Of a DNA stretch of 64,000 bases, positions 46,342 to 55,685 are shown in pieces (within the stretch, counting starts at the first letter, position 1; the number at the start of each line of letters is the position of its first letter). Both the position numbers and the translations under genes were made by a program. This DNA comes from CALLPQ01 sp964421675. GTDB taxonomy: Bacteria; Pseudomonadota; Alphaproteobacteria; Caulobacterales; Parvularculaceae. The stretch lies in the NCBI GenBank assembly GCA_964421675.1, contig CAYQXV010000001.1, forward strand, positions 1 through 64,000. Direction: 5' to 3'. The notes under the pieces were generated by a model. It ran no database searches. It had not been told where the DNA came from and saw only the letters and a program-made list of their open reading frames with translations.

Positions 46342-46524
46342 GGGTATCTCCAATTACTAGACACTCAACAATAACAAGAGGTCCAGACGATTTCGCGGGC
46401 AAAAATGTGCTGATTTCAAGGCATGCATTCACAAAACCGACAGTAATTTAGTGGGTTAACAAATTTTTAGAAGCCCAGCACAGGGTGAAACGTCATCTAT
46501 ACGAACGGTATCCTTACACTTCAA

Positions 46525-47736
46525 TCATGCTTGCATTGGCTCTCTAACATCAGCAACTGCGTCAACCATCGCTGTATAAGCGCTAACAATTTTGTCGATG
46601 TCATCGGGTGTGTGCGCTGCAGAAACGGCAAGACGAATAAGCGATTGCGTGCCTGGTGTGCCCGGCGGGATTGCTAAATTCACGTAGACGCCATTTTCCA
46701 ACAAGAAATTCCAGGCTGCAAAGGCGATTTCTTTCGTCGGGAACAATACCGAGATGACCGGGGCCGCATCGGCGGCAACCGTCAAACCAAGCTGAACCAT
46801 CGCCGCATGAAGACGGTTCGCATTACTCCAGAGCTGTTCGCGCAAGGAGGAATCTTTTGCAATGGTTTTTAAGGCAACGTTCGCCGACACAATACTGGCC
46901 GGAGAAGACGAAGCGGTAAATTGATAAGGCCGCGATGAGAACCGTAAGGCCTCTAATTCCTTGTGGCGCGAGGCTACAAAACCGCCAATGGCGGCAAGGC
47001 TTTTTGAAAATGTCCCGGTGTAGAAATCAACCACATCCATGACGCCTTCATCTTCGCATATGCCGCGACCGGTTTTGCCATAGGTACCAAAAGAATGCGC
47101 CTCATCGACGAGTAAATGCCCACCATATTTATGAGTAACCTCAGCAAATTCTTTTACCGGAGCAACATCCCCATACATGGAATACATGCCTTCAATGCAA
47201 ACCAGCTTGCCCTTCTTGGCAGGATCAATCCGTGCAAGGCGCTTTTCAAGGCTCTCGGGAGAATTATGTTTGAACCGAATTGTCTCAGCGCCGCTTAACT
47301 GACACCCATCATAGATACAGGCATGACAGTCAGCATCGATCAAAATGACATCTTCGCCGGGTTTCGCCAGCGCGGAAATCGCACCAAGGTTTGCCGTATA
47401 GCCGGTAGAAAATACAATGCAATGTTCAAGGCCAAGAAATTCTGCAAGGTCATGTTCAAGCTGTTTGTGGCTGGAAAAGGTTCCATTCGCAAAACGTGAT
47501 CCGGTCGTACCCGTTCCTTGTTCCGCAAGAGCTTGTTGTGCTGCTTTGATCGCTTCTTCCTGGAAAGTTAGGCCGAGATAATTGTGGGTACCTGCAAGCA
47601 CTGTTTCCTTACCGCGAATATGCGCGCGAGTCGGACCGACAATGTGTTCCATAACAACCGTAAACGGATTTTTACCGACCTCCGACAGATGGTTATACAC
47701 CGCTGCCGTTTTTTCGAATTTTTCAAAGAGGCTCAC
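46525..47736 (-). CDS. spt: serine palmitoyltransferase
   Basis: The 403-residue alpha-oxoamine synthase has the PLP lysine Lys245 in TFSKSLAA, the DEAH aspartate (211-214) and the stacking His138. It differs from AONS/KBL/ALAS mainly by context, which here is decisive: a dedicated ACP and a fatty-acyl-AMP ligase follow. It should condense serine with an ACP-bound fatty acyl chain to give 3-ketosphinganine. It is the first gene of the minus-strand backbone operon in reading order after acp, cerR and acps. Confidence 0.9.
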   Translation of the reverse strand: MSLFEKFEKTAAVYNHLSEVGKNPFTVVMEHIVGPTRAHIRGKETVLAGTHNYLGLTFQEEAIKAAQQALAEQGTGTTGSRFANGTFSSHKQLEHDLAEFLGLEHCIVFSTGYTANLGAISALAKPGEDVILIDADCHACIYDGCQLSGAETIRFKHNSPESLEKRLARIDPAKKGKLVCIEGMYSMYGDVAPVKEFAEVTHKYGGHLLVDEAHSFGTYGKTGRGICEDEGVMDVVDFYTGTFSKSLAAIGGFVASRHKELEALRFSSRPYQFTASSSPASIVSANVALKTIAKDSSLREQLWSNANRLHAAMVQLGLTVAADAAPVISVLFPTKEIAFAAWNFLLENGVYVNLAIPPGTPGTQSLIRLAVSAAHTPDDIDKIVSAYTAMVDAVADVREPMQA

Positions 47737-47789
47737 AAATCTCTCTCCCGTTCGGGAAGTGGGGGTGCATCATAACTGGACATGCCAGT

Positions 47790-48053
47790 TTAAGTGCCCT
47801 GCTTCTTAATTTCATGAATGGCGTCGACAAGTTCGCCCACAGTTCTAATTTCTGAAATAATATTCACTGGTATCGAAATATCATAGCTGTCCTCAATCTC
47901 CATCACCACATCCAGGACAGCGACACTTTCAGCCTCAAGGTCTGCGATAAAATCGGTTTCCCGGGTTAATTTGATGCCCTTCTCATTGATTGGCTCAATG
48001 AGGGTACAAATTTTCCGGAATACAAGATCATCATCTTCTTGAATGGTGCTCAT
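47790..48053 (-). CDS. acp: acyl carrier protein for sphingolipid synthesis
   Basis: 87 residues. The carrier site reads LEAESVAVLDVV with Ser43, a variant of the DSL motif, within a four-helix acidic protein. Located between spt and cerR, it presumably presents the fatty acyl chain loaded by the acyl-AMP ligase to serine palmitoyltransferase. It is unlike the NodF-like ACP at 2199-2450. Confidence 0.85.
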   Translation of the reverse strand: MSTIQEDDDLVFRKICTLIEPINEKGIKLTRETDFIADLEAESVAVLDVVMEIEDSYDISIPVNIISEIRTVGELVDAIHEIKKQGT

Positions 48054-48168
48054 AGGATATTCTCACTCTCAGACAGCATGTCAGGGTTTCAATATAGAGA
48101 CGGCGACGGCGTTTGTCCGCCATTTTTTAAAATTTTTGCGATCAATGCTGCTATGGGCAGTTATTGGC

Positions 48169-49146
48169 CTAAAGCCAACCTGCCTGCTGATACCATTTTG
48201 CGGTTTTCGCAAAGCCTTCCTCAATTGAGGTGCGCGGTGTCCATGCGGTTGATTGACTGAATAGATTTTCCCGTGCGGCCCAGTCCGGATAGAAAAATTC
48301 CTCTATTTTTTGCGGGGTCACCATCGGCGCGCGCCCTGCCAACCGGATCGCGCTGCTGCTCAGGGCTGCATAGCCTGATAAAACTGGTTTTGGCAGCGGC
48401 AAAGCTCTGGCCCGCACGCCCAATCCCGTCGCGCAGGCTGTCACAATTTCTCGCCAGCTATGGCCACCGGGTTTGCTGTCTCCGATCTCATAAAGCCCCG
48501 GCGGTGTATCAGCCGATAACGCAACCTCGATAGCATCAACAAAATCATCCACACAAATGATTGAGACACGCCCCTCAACCTTACCCCCCGGAATAGGAGC
48601 GAGGCCCGCTTTGACCGCCTTGAAAAATGGCAGGGTCGCATGATCTCTTGGCCCAAACAGCGCCGGCGCGCGCATCGTCACAAGGGATTGCTCACGCCCG
48701 CCCTCCATCACAGCTTGCACGGCCCCCTCACTGTCAAACTTGGACCCAGCGTAAGCGGAGATTGCCGGTCGGCGTGCCGCCAGAGAGGAGATGTGAACCA
48801 TTCGCCCGCTCTGGGCCCCATTCTGGCAAAAGGCGTGTGCAACATTTGCCGCGCCTGTCACATTTGTTCGAGCAAATTCAGCATCATTTCGGGCGTGTGT
48901 TAGCCCTGCACAATGTACAATCCAGTCTGCACCCTCGCATAGTTTGCCAAGCGCGTGCTCATCGGCAAGATCACCAGCAACCGACTCAAAAATATGGTTT
49001 TCGTCGAGATTTTCGGGGGTTCTTGCCAGCGCGCGCACCTTTACCCCAGCGGTTGTAAAGCGCTCAGCAATGGCCGCGCCGACAAAGCCGGTGGCACCGG
49101 TCAGGGCAAGTATTTTCCCGGTCATAGCAGGACCCGACGACATCAT
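48169..49146 (-). CDS. cerR: NAD(P)-dependent epimerase/dehydratase family, CerR-like ketosphinganine reductase
   Basis: 325 residues with a Rossmann GATGFVGA (17-24), VHCAGLTHA and the catalytic YxxxK (Tyr132-Lys136, YAGSK) of extended short-chain dehydrogenases. In Caulobacter the equivalent gene CerR reduces 3-keto-ceramide or ketosphinganine. Function here is inferred from position between acp and acps. The start (49146 or 49125) is not settled. Confidence 0.8.
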   Translation of the reverse strand: MMSSGPAMTGKILALTGATGFVGAAIAERFTTAGVKVRALARTPENLDENHIFESVAGDLADEHALGKLCEGADWIVHCAGLTHARNDAEFARTNVTGAANVAHAFCQNGAQSGRMVHISSLAARRPAISAYAGSKFDSEGAVQAVMEGGREQSLVTMRAPALFGPRDHATLPFFKAVKAGLAPIPGGKVEGRVSIICVDDFVDAIEVALSADTPPGLYEIGDSKPGGHSWREIVTACATGLGVRARALPLPKPVLSGYAALSSSAIRLAGRAPMVTPQKIEEFFYPDWAARENLFSQSTAWTPRTSIEEGFAKTAKWYQQAGWL

Positions 49147-49161
49147 GATTGGCGTGAGCGT

Positions 49162-50991
49162 TTAGCCAAGACTATTGGCAAGCGCAGGTTCAGGTGCTGC
49201 ATCAAACGCACCTTGCAAATATTTTTCACGCACTTTTGCTCGTGAAAGTTTTCCCGACGATGTCATCACCATGGAGTGCGGGCGAACCAGCTTCACCTCA
49301 GCAGGTGAACCGGCTGTGGTTTGAATAACCTGCATCACATTTCGGCGTAATTCTTCGCGCGCAGTATCGGTAAGACCGCCGCGGCATTCGACGATCGCAA
49401 CAATGCGCTCACCCGATCCATTATCAATAGAGAATGCAGCAACGCCCCCCTGACGCACATGGTCAACTTCTTCAACCGCCCACTCAATATCTTGCGGCCA
49501 AATATTACGACCATTGATAATGATGAGATCTTTAGCACGCCCGGTGATGAAAATATCGCCGTTTAGCGTATATCCCATATCACCCGTATCCAGCCACTCG
49601 CCATCAAACATGGCCCGTGAGGTCTCTTCATCAGAGAAATATCCAGGCGTGAGGCTTGGCCCTTTGATAAAGATCCGGCCAACTTCGCGATCGCGTATAC
49701 ACGTCCCATCTTCATTACGCACTTCGAGATTATGACCCGGAAGAACCTGGCCACATTTTACAAAGCTGCGCTTATGTTCCTCGGAGGTCACCGCGGATAC
49801 AGGCTGGGCAATTCCCGATCGGTTGTAATGGCGCATATCGACGTGATCGACGCAAAAGGCTTCCTCTGTATCGGTGAACGCAATTGCAAGGGTTGCTTCG
49901 GCCATTCCATAGCTTGGCGTGAAAGCATTGGGGTTAAAGCCTGAAGAGATAAATCGGTCACGGAAGGCGTTTAAGGCTTCGGGACGTACCATATCGCCGC
50001 CAATACCGGCGACCCGCAATGATGTCAGATCAATATCTGCTGAATCCGCACGACGCGCGCGTTTTGACGCAAGTTCATAACCAAACGAGGGGCTGTAGGT
50101 AATCGTACAGCGATTTTTGGCGATTAGGGATAGCCATAAAAGAGGCCTGCGAACAAAATCAGATGTCGCGATCATATCAACACTGGTCTGGGAGGTCATG
50201 GGTGTCAGCACGAAGCCTATCAGCCCCATATCGTGATAGAGGGGCAGCCAGCTCGCCGCCCGGTCGCCCGGATTAAGCTTGAGGCCATCACGCACAATAC
50301 TGGTAAGGTTGTTGTTTACCGAAGCCTGCGTTCCGATCACCCCTTTTGGCGCGCTCGTGGACCCAGATGAATATTGGATGTAACACAGCTCATCTGGCCC
50401 GAAGGGAACGGGCGTTTCATCGCCGCTCGACAAGGCAAAAAGTTCTGAATAGGTAAAAACATCAACTAGCTTGCCATCACTTGAATTCGCCGCCTGGGTA
50501 ACAAAATCCTCAAGTGATGCCGGGCAGATCGCGACACTCGCATCCGCGCTCACCATCATTTGCCGAATTTGGGTAATGTAGCCGTTCTTCCCACCAAGAT
50601 TAACCGGCATCGGCATGGGCGCGGGAACAATGCCCGCATATTGGCATGCAAAAAAGGTTGTAACAAAATCGACGCTGGTTTCTGCAACCAGGCAAAGCCG
50701 GGAGCCCCGCTCAAACCGGCTTGCAAGCCGCTGTGCCAAATCCAAGGCGCGCTCGCGTAATTTGCTATAGGGCAGGGTCTGGGAAAGTTCACCGCGCAGC
50801 GAATAAAAATTGAATCCGGTTTCGCCCAAGGCCGCATAATCCAACGCTTCTGCCAGCGTAGAAAAGCCCGCAAGGCGTTGTTGCAAGGTGTCGTTCAGTG
50901 ACGGCGTCGCGACACGCTGGATATCAATGGCTGCCACGGCGTTATCCACTCTGGAAGTCGGACCGATCGAGCCCTCGGTTTCAAATGTCAT
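49162..50991 (-). CDS. acps: fatty-acyl-AMP ligase (acyl-ACP synthetase) for sphingolipid synthesis
   Basis: The 609-residue adenylate-forming enzyme has an intact P-loop SSGSTSAPKG (208-217), the A5-type SYGMAEATLA, and YLNGDIFITGRAKDLII near the C-terminus. It matches the FAAL-like ligases that charge an ACP with a fatty acid. In the ceramide pathway it supplies the acyl-ACP used by Spt. It is the first gene of the minus-strand operon, with cerR 15 bases after it. Confidence 0.87.
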   Translation of the reverse strand: MTFETEGSIGPTSRVDNAVAAIDIQRVATPSLNDTLQQRLAGFSTLAEALDYAALGETGFNFYSLRGELSQTLPYSKLRERALDLAQRLASRFERGSRLCLVAETSVDFVTTFFACQYAGIVPAPMPMPVNLGGKNGYITQIRQMMVSADASVAICPASLEDFVTQAANSSDGKLVDVFTYSELFALSSGDETPVPFGPDELCYIQYSSGSTSAPKGVIGTQASVNNNLTSIVRDGLKLNPGDRAASWLPLYHDMGLIGFVLTPMTSQTSVDMIATSDFVRRPLLWLSLIAKNRCTITYSPSFGYELASKRARRADSADIDLTSLRVAGIGGDMVRPEALNAFRDRFISSGFNPNAFTPSYGMAEATLAIAFTDTEEAFCVDHVDMRHYNRSGIAQPVSAVTSEEHKRSFVKCGQVLPGHNLEVRNEDGTCIRDREVGRIFIKGPSLTPGYFSDEETSRAMFDGEWLDTGDMGYTLNGDIFITGRAKDLIIINGRNIWPQDIEWAVEEVDHVRQGGVAAFSIDNGSGERIVAIVECRGGLTDTAREELRRNVMQVIQTTAGSPAEVKLVRPHSMVMTSSGKLSRAKVREKYLQGAFDAAPEPALANSLG

Positions 50992-51646
50992 TACCCACTC
51001 ACTTCAAACCCGAATTTCATATTCAAACGGCAGTCGCACGAATGCTGACCACCATCCTATTGCGGGTACTAATCTTATTTTATTGTCAAACCCGTAGCCC
51101 AAAACCACTGTGACCTGCGTACTCTACCCATAATTCCTGCCACCAGCCACCTTTGACGACAAAGAGACAGAAACGTGCCCTAATTCCTCATCGCTCGATA
51201 CTGTTACCACAAACCACGATTTGCGGCATTGCGGTATAAAACATGACGACTCTTGTCCCTATCATGACAATTGCGCTTCGACAACCAGAGGTATTGATAC
51301 AAGGATGGGCTCATAGCCCCTTCAGGGTCAATGAACAACGCATCCAAGGGCGGGTCAAACATCAAGATTTGCGCACAGTTGTTTCATTCATGCCACGCCT
51401 ACGCGTTATCAGGCGATTTTTGCGTGTTTTTTCGCTAAGCTGGTGATTTCGGATGGCTTTTGCGGCGAGATCACCCAATATCAGCCTTTTTACGGCTTTG
51501 CTGGGCCTTTTACCATTTTGCTGCGTATGATAGGCGAATACACAATAGACCATGCGAACCCCAATAATTGCCATCTGCTTAGGCGCCGGACACGCATTTA
51601 ACCCCAATTGGTAGTCAAGCGCTGCCGTATGAACAGAGTATCAGCC
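50992..51646. other. 655-base divergent intergenic region
   Basis: It separates acps (minus) and the hydroxylase gene (plus) and must hold both promoters. Open frames at 51243-51446 (+) and 51362-51607 (-) lack ribosome-binding sites and family features. A TTGACA reads on the minus strand at 51089-51084, but no good -10 follows. No repeat or RNA gene was seen. Confidence 0.4.
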
Positions 51647-52414
51647 ATGAATATTTTTATCGGATACAAGGCTTGGAAAGAGGAAGAATATCTCCTCAAC
51701 AAAATGTCGTTGAGAGATTTGCAACGCGCCTACATCACCTATCCTGGTATTCAGGTCTATTTTGTGCTGCTGGTGGTTTCACTGATTGGCGCCCTCGCGA
51801 CCATGACATCCCCTGTGCGCCTACTCATTGCGATGGCTGCCAGCGTCATACTCTATCCAGCAATCTGGTACAGCTTGCATCGCTGGGTGCTGCATGGGGC
51901 ATGGATGTATAAATCGCCCATGACTGCGAAGGTTTGGAAACGCGTCCATTTCGACCACCACAGATTCCCCAATGACCTGTCGGTTCTATTTGGCGGTCTG
52001 CACACAACCCTGCCAACCATTGTATTTTTGACCGGACCCGTAGGCTGGATCATTGGCGGTCTGCCGGGCGCCCTTGCAGCAATCGCTGCTGCCCTTGGGA
52101 CCACCTGTGTCTATGAGTTTTGGCATTGCGGACAACATCTTGCGTTCGAGCCTAAATCGGCTTTTTGGCAGCGGATCAAGAAATTGCACCTCGCCCACCA
52201 TTATCACAACGAAAATGGCAATTACGGAATAACCAACTTTATTGTCGATGAACTCATGGGCACCCACTATGAAGAGGTGGAGGAAATGCCGCGCAGCGCG
52301 ACTGCACGCAATCTAGGGTATACAGATGAAGTTGCCGAAACCTATCCATGGGTCAAGGAACTGACCGAGGCTGAGGGGAAAGCCCAAAGAGGGCTGCGTG
52401 CCGATCCCGCCTAG
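51647..52414 (+). CDS. fatty acid hydroxylase / sterol desaturase superfamily protein
   Basis: 255 residues from ATG 51647. Four hydrophobic segments and the di-iron histidine clusters HRWVLH (78-83), HFDHH (101-105), HCGQH and HLAHHYH define the superfamily. Members hydroxylate acyl chains or sphingoid bases at the membrane. Divergent placement next to the ceramide operon makes hydroxylation of a sphingolipid acyl or base chain the best guess. A second ATG at 51629 is possible. Confidence 0.8.
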   Translation: MNIFIGYKAWKEEEYLLNKMSLRDLQRAYITYPGIQVYFVLLVVSLIGALATMTSPVRLLIAMAASVILYPAIWYSLHRWVLHGAWMYKSPMTAKVWKRVHFDHHRFPNDLSVLFGGLHTTLPTIVFLTGPVGWIIGGLPGALAAIAAALGTTCVYEFWHCGQHLAFEPKSAFWQRIKKLHLAHHYHNENGNYGITNFIVDELMGTHYEEVEEMPRSATARNLGYTDEVAETYPWVKELTEAEGKAQRGLRADPA

Positions 52415-52626
52415 GGGGAATATTTGAATTTTAAGCGATAATATTTCTCAGCGCCCGGAAATAGCAGCACAGCAAGCCAAGCTGGCCATATAACTACTTG
52501 ATTTTCGAAGCGGTCTTTGCGACGTTCCGCGACGAAATTAGGCTGGGTTATATGATTTTTATGCCCGGGTTGGGCGCGTTGATAAAATCACGAACACCTC
52601 ATTCAGCCGATACTGTCTTAAACATA

Positions 52627-52642
52627 CGGGGCATTCGCCCCG
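52627..52642 (+). other. hairpin in the hppA leader
   Basis: CGGGGC (52627-52632), loop ATTC, GCCCCG (52637-52642) form a perfect stem about 60 bases upstream of hppA, and a second G/C inverted repeat (GCGGGG...CCCCCG) follows at about 52658-52672. Without a T-tract they are not clear terminators; they could structure the hppA 5' leader. Confidence 0.45.
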
Positions 52643-52702
52643 GTATTTATTCGCTTTAGCGGGGTATCCCCCGAAAATATTTTCCAAGAAGGAAGGTTTG
52701 TC

Positions 52703-54823
52703 ATGGGCTTAGGTCTTTGGTTGGTCATTGCGGCCGGCTTGCTTGCGATTGTGTATGGAGTTCTCACCGCACGATCCATCATGTCATTGCCGACAGGTAA
52801 TGCGCGTATGGAAGAGATCGCCGGCGCTATTCAAGAAGGCGCTCGCGCGTATCTCAACAAACAATACACAACAATTGCAATTGTCGGCGGGGTCGTCTTC
52901 GTCGCCCTGTTAATTGTATTTGGCATGAACCCTATCCCTGCAATCGGCTTTTTACTCGGTGCTGTTTTATCCGGGGCCGCAGGATATGTTGGCATGATTA
53001 TTTCAGTGCGTGCCAATGTTCGCACAACACAAGCATCCAGTGAAAGCCTTGGCAAAGGTCTTTCCGTGGCATTCCGCTCAGGCGCGGTGACAGGGATGTT
53101 GGTTGCCGGTTTGGCCCTGCTCGGTATTGCTGGCTATTACGCAATTTTAGTCTTTGGGCTCGGCAATGCGCCAGAAAGCCGGACCGTTGTAAATGGTCTG
53201 ATTGCTCTTTCTCTCGGCGCTTCCCTAATTTCCGTGTTTGCCCGTCTTGGCGGCGGTATCTTCACCAAAGGTGCTGATGTTGGCGGCGATATGGTGGGTA
53301 AGGTTGAGGCCGGAATTCCCGAAGATGATCCCCGCAACCCAGCAACGATCGCTGACAATGTTGGCGATAATGTTGGCGATTGCGCCGGTATGGCCGCCGA
53401 CCTTTTTGAAACCTATGTGGTGACGGTTGCTGCGACCATGGTGCTGGGCTCGATCCTGTACCCGGCCGCTGCATCTGCGCTAATGTTCTATCCACTGGCG
53501 ATTGGCGGGGTTTGTATCCTCACATCAATCGCGGGAACATTTGCTGTTAGCCTTGGTGAAGGGTCCAAAAACGTTATGGGCGCTCTTTACAAGGGCCTGA
53601 TCGCAACGGGCGTTCTGTCGTTAATTGCGATTGCCATCGTAACCAGCACAATGTTTGGTTTTAGCGGTGAAATCCCCGGCACAGAATTTAGCGGACTTGA
53701 TCTGCTACTGTGCGGCGTTGTTGGCCTTGCGATTACCGGCCTGATCGTTGTGATCACTGAATATTACACCAGTACCGAATATCGTCCGGTAAAATCAGTG
53801 GCGCTGGCTTCTGAATCCGGACACGGTACCAATGTTATTCAGGGACTTGCGGTTTCTCTTGAAGCCACCGCAGCACCTGCGCTGGTTATCGTTATCGGCA
53901 TCATCATGACCTACAACCTTGGTGGATTGTACGGGATTGCAACGGCGGTGACGACAATGCTTGCTCTTGCAGGAATGATTGTTGCGCTGGATGCATTTGG
54001 CCCGGTGACCGACAATGCAGGCGGTATCGCCGAAATGGCCGGCCTTGAAGGCTCAGTTCGTGAAACCACGGATGCACTGGACGCGGTTGGCAACACCACC
54101 AAAGCGGTAACCAAAGGATATGCGATTGGGTCTGCGGGCCTTGGCGCGTTGGTTCTGTTTGCAGCCTATACCGAGGATATCAACCACTTTGTGAAACATA
54201 GCGATGAGTTTCCGTGGTTTGCGGATGTTTCCGTAAACTTCTCACTGTCAAACCCTTATGTCATTTGTGGCTTGTTTGTTGGTGGATTGCTTCCGTTCCT
54301 GTTTGGCGGCATCGCCATGCAATCGGTTGGCCGCGCAGCGGGCGCCATCGTGGAAGAAGTTCGTCGTCAGTTCAAAGCCGACCCCGGCATTATGGCAGGC
54401 ACCTCTCGCCCTGATTATGCCAGAGCCGTTGACATGTTGACGGGTGCGGCGATCAAAGAAATGGTTGTTCCATCCCTTCTGCCAATCTTCTCACCAATTG
54501 TGCTGTATTTTGGTATCGGCATGGTTGCTGGTAAATCCGCAGCGCTCTCAGCGCTCGGTGCTATGTTGATTGGTGTTATCATCACCGGGCTTTTTGTCGC
54601 TATCTCCATGACCGCCGGCGGCGGCGCATGGGATAATGCGAAAAAATATATCGAGGATGGCAATCATGGCGGCAAAGGCTCAGAAGCCCACAAAGCTGCT
54701 GTAACAGGCGACACTGTTGGTGATCCTTACAAGGATACTGCCGGTCCTGCCGTGAACCCAATGATCAAAATCACAAACATTGTTGCGCTTTTGATGTTGG
54801 CCGTTTTCGCAAATATAGGCTAG
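52703..54823 (+). CDS. hppA: K+-independent proton-translocating inorganic pyrophosphatase
   Basis: The 706-residue membrane pyrophosphatase has about 16 helices and the substrate loop GGDMVGKVEAGIPEDDPRNP leading into DNVGDNVGD (about 194-226). The K+-dependence site reads GNTTKAVTKG with Lys467 and Thr470, the K+-independent form. It couples PPi hydrolysis to proton pumping at the inner membrane. GGAAGG upstream is a good ribosome-binding site, and a strong terminator follows, so it is a single-gene unit. Confidence 0.96.
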   Translation: MGLGLWLVIAAGLLAIVYGVLTARSIMSLPTGNARMEEIAGAIQEGARAYLNKQYTTIAIVGGVVFVALLIVFGMNPIPAIGFLLGAVLSGAAGYVGMIISVRANVRTTQASSESLGKGLSVAFRSGAVTGMLVAGLALLGIAGYYAILVFGLGNAPESRTVVNGLIALSLGASLISVFARLGGGIFTKGADVGGDMVGKVEAGIPEDDPRNPATIADNVGDNVGDCAGMAADLFETYVVTVAATMVLGSILYPAAASALMFYPLAIGGVCILTSIAGTFAVSLGEGSKNVMGALYKGLIATGVLSLIAIAIVTSTMFGFSGEIPGTEFSGLDLLLCGVVGLAITGLIVVITEYYTSTEYRPVKSVALASESGHGTNVIQGLAVSLEATAAPALVIVIGIIMTYNLGGLYGIATAVTTMLALAGMIVALDAFGPVTDNAGGIAEMAGLEGSVRETTDALDAVGNTTKAVTKGYAIGSAGLGALVLFAAYTEDINHFVKHSDEFPWFADVSVNFSLSNPYVICGLFVGGLLPFLFGGIAMQSVGRAAGAIVEEVRRQFKADPGIMAGTSRPDYARAVDMLTGAAIKEMVVPSLLPIFSPIVLYFGIGMVAGKSAALSALGAMLIGVIITGLFVAISMTAGGGAWDNAKKYIEDGNHGGKGSEAHKAAVTGDTVGDPYKDTAGPAVNPMIKITNIVALLMLAVFANIG

Positions 54824-54853
54824 CCCATCGGTCAAACGACCAGATATGATCTA

Positions 54854-54885
54854 AAAACCCGGCAGATTACTGCCGGGTTTTTTAT
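54854..54885 (+). terminator. Rho-independent terminator of hppA
   Basis: A perfect twelve-base stem, AAAACCCGGCAG facing CTGCCGGGTTTT, with loop ATTA and further T residues, starts 31 bases after the hppA stop. Confidence 0.9.
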
Positions 54886-54986
54886 TGGCCATAAATTTAG
54901 CACTGCCGTGCTCTGCTTTGTCAAAATCGGTCAGTTTTCGCCCATCAGGGCTTTGCTTTTGCGAGCGTGGGGGCAATAAGGCTGAG

Positions 54987-55685
54987 ATGAGCATCTCCCC
55001 GCATATTAAGGCGGTCATTTTTGACTGCGACGGCGTCCTCGTTGACAGCGAAATCCTTGGCTTGGAAGAAAGCGTCGCTTTTCTTAAATCGCAAGGCCTG
55101 CCGTGGGAAGCCGAGGAAGTCATTTCACGATTTACCGGGTACCGCGATGATGTCTTTCGCCAGCTCTTAAATGAAGCCTATCAAGAAATTCATGGCACGC
55201 TGCCCGATGACAGTCTGTTTACAGAGCTGGTCGCAGCAAGACGGCGCAATAAACACAAACTCAAACCCATTGAAGGGGCCCGCCGCGCCATTGAAGCCAC
55301 CGCTGCCAGCGGTTTTGCGGTTGCCGTAGCTTCCTCCTCGCGCACGCAATATCTGGAATCCAAATTACAGCGCACAAATCTGTGGGACGTTCTCGCCCCC
55401 CATGTCTATTCTGCTGAACTGGTAGCCCATGGAAAACCAGCGCCAGACATATTTCTTCATGCCGCAAACGCGATCAATATCGCTCCAGAAAACTGCCTTG
55501 TCCTCGAAGACAGCGTGCAAGGGGTACGCGCGGGGATTGCCGCTTCCATGAGCGTTTGGGGATTTACCGGCGGCGGGCATTGTTTTGCCGGACACGGTGA
55601 ACGATTAAGCGAGGCGGGGGCGACAACAATTGTGCCTGACTTTGCCAGCCTATCCCCATTGTTACAGGGGCTTCATCGTGAGTGA
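54987..55685 (+). CDS. HAD-superfamily phosphatase, PGM/GPH-like
   Basis: 232 residues from ATG 54987 (AAGG at five bases). Motif I is DCDGVLVDSE, motif II lies at AVASSSRTQYLESK, and motifs III/IV at GKPAPDIFLHAANAINIAPENCLVLEDSVQGVRAG. This is the beta-phosphoglucomutase / phosphoglycolate phosphatase subgroup with a helical cap. The substrate is unknown. It overlaps the next gene's start by eight bases, so the three downstream genes form a tight unit. Confidence 0.87.
   Translation: MSISPHIKAVIFDCDGVLVDSEILGLEESVAFLKSQGLPWEAEEVISRFTGYRDDVFRQLLNEAYQEIHGTLPDDSLFTELVAARRRNKHKLKPIEGARRAIEATAASGFAVAVASSSRTQYLESKLQRTNLWDVLAPHVYSAELVAHGKPAPDIFLHAANAINIAPENCLVLEDSVQGVRAGIAASMSVWGFTGGGHCFAGHGERLSEAGATTIVPDFASLSPLLQGLHRE

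Noticed and set aside
51362..51607. 81-codon open frame in the acps-hydroxylase intergenic region
   Set aside because: No ribosome-binding site, no family resemblance and a very basic, repetitive composition.
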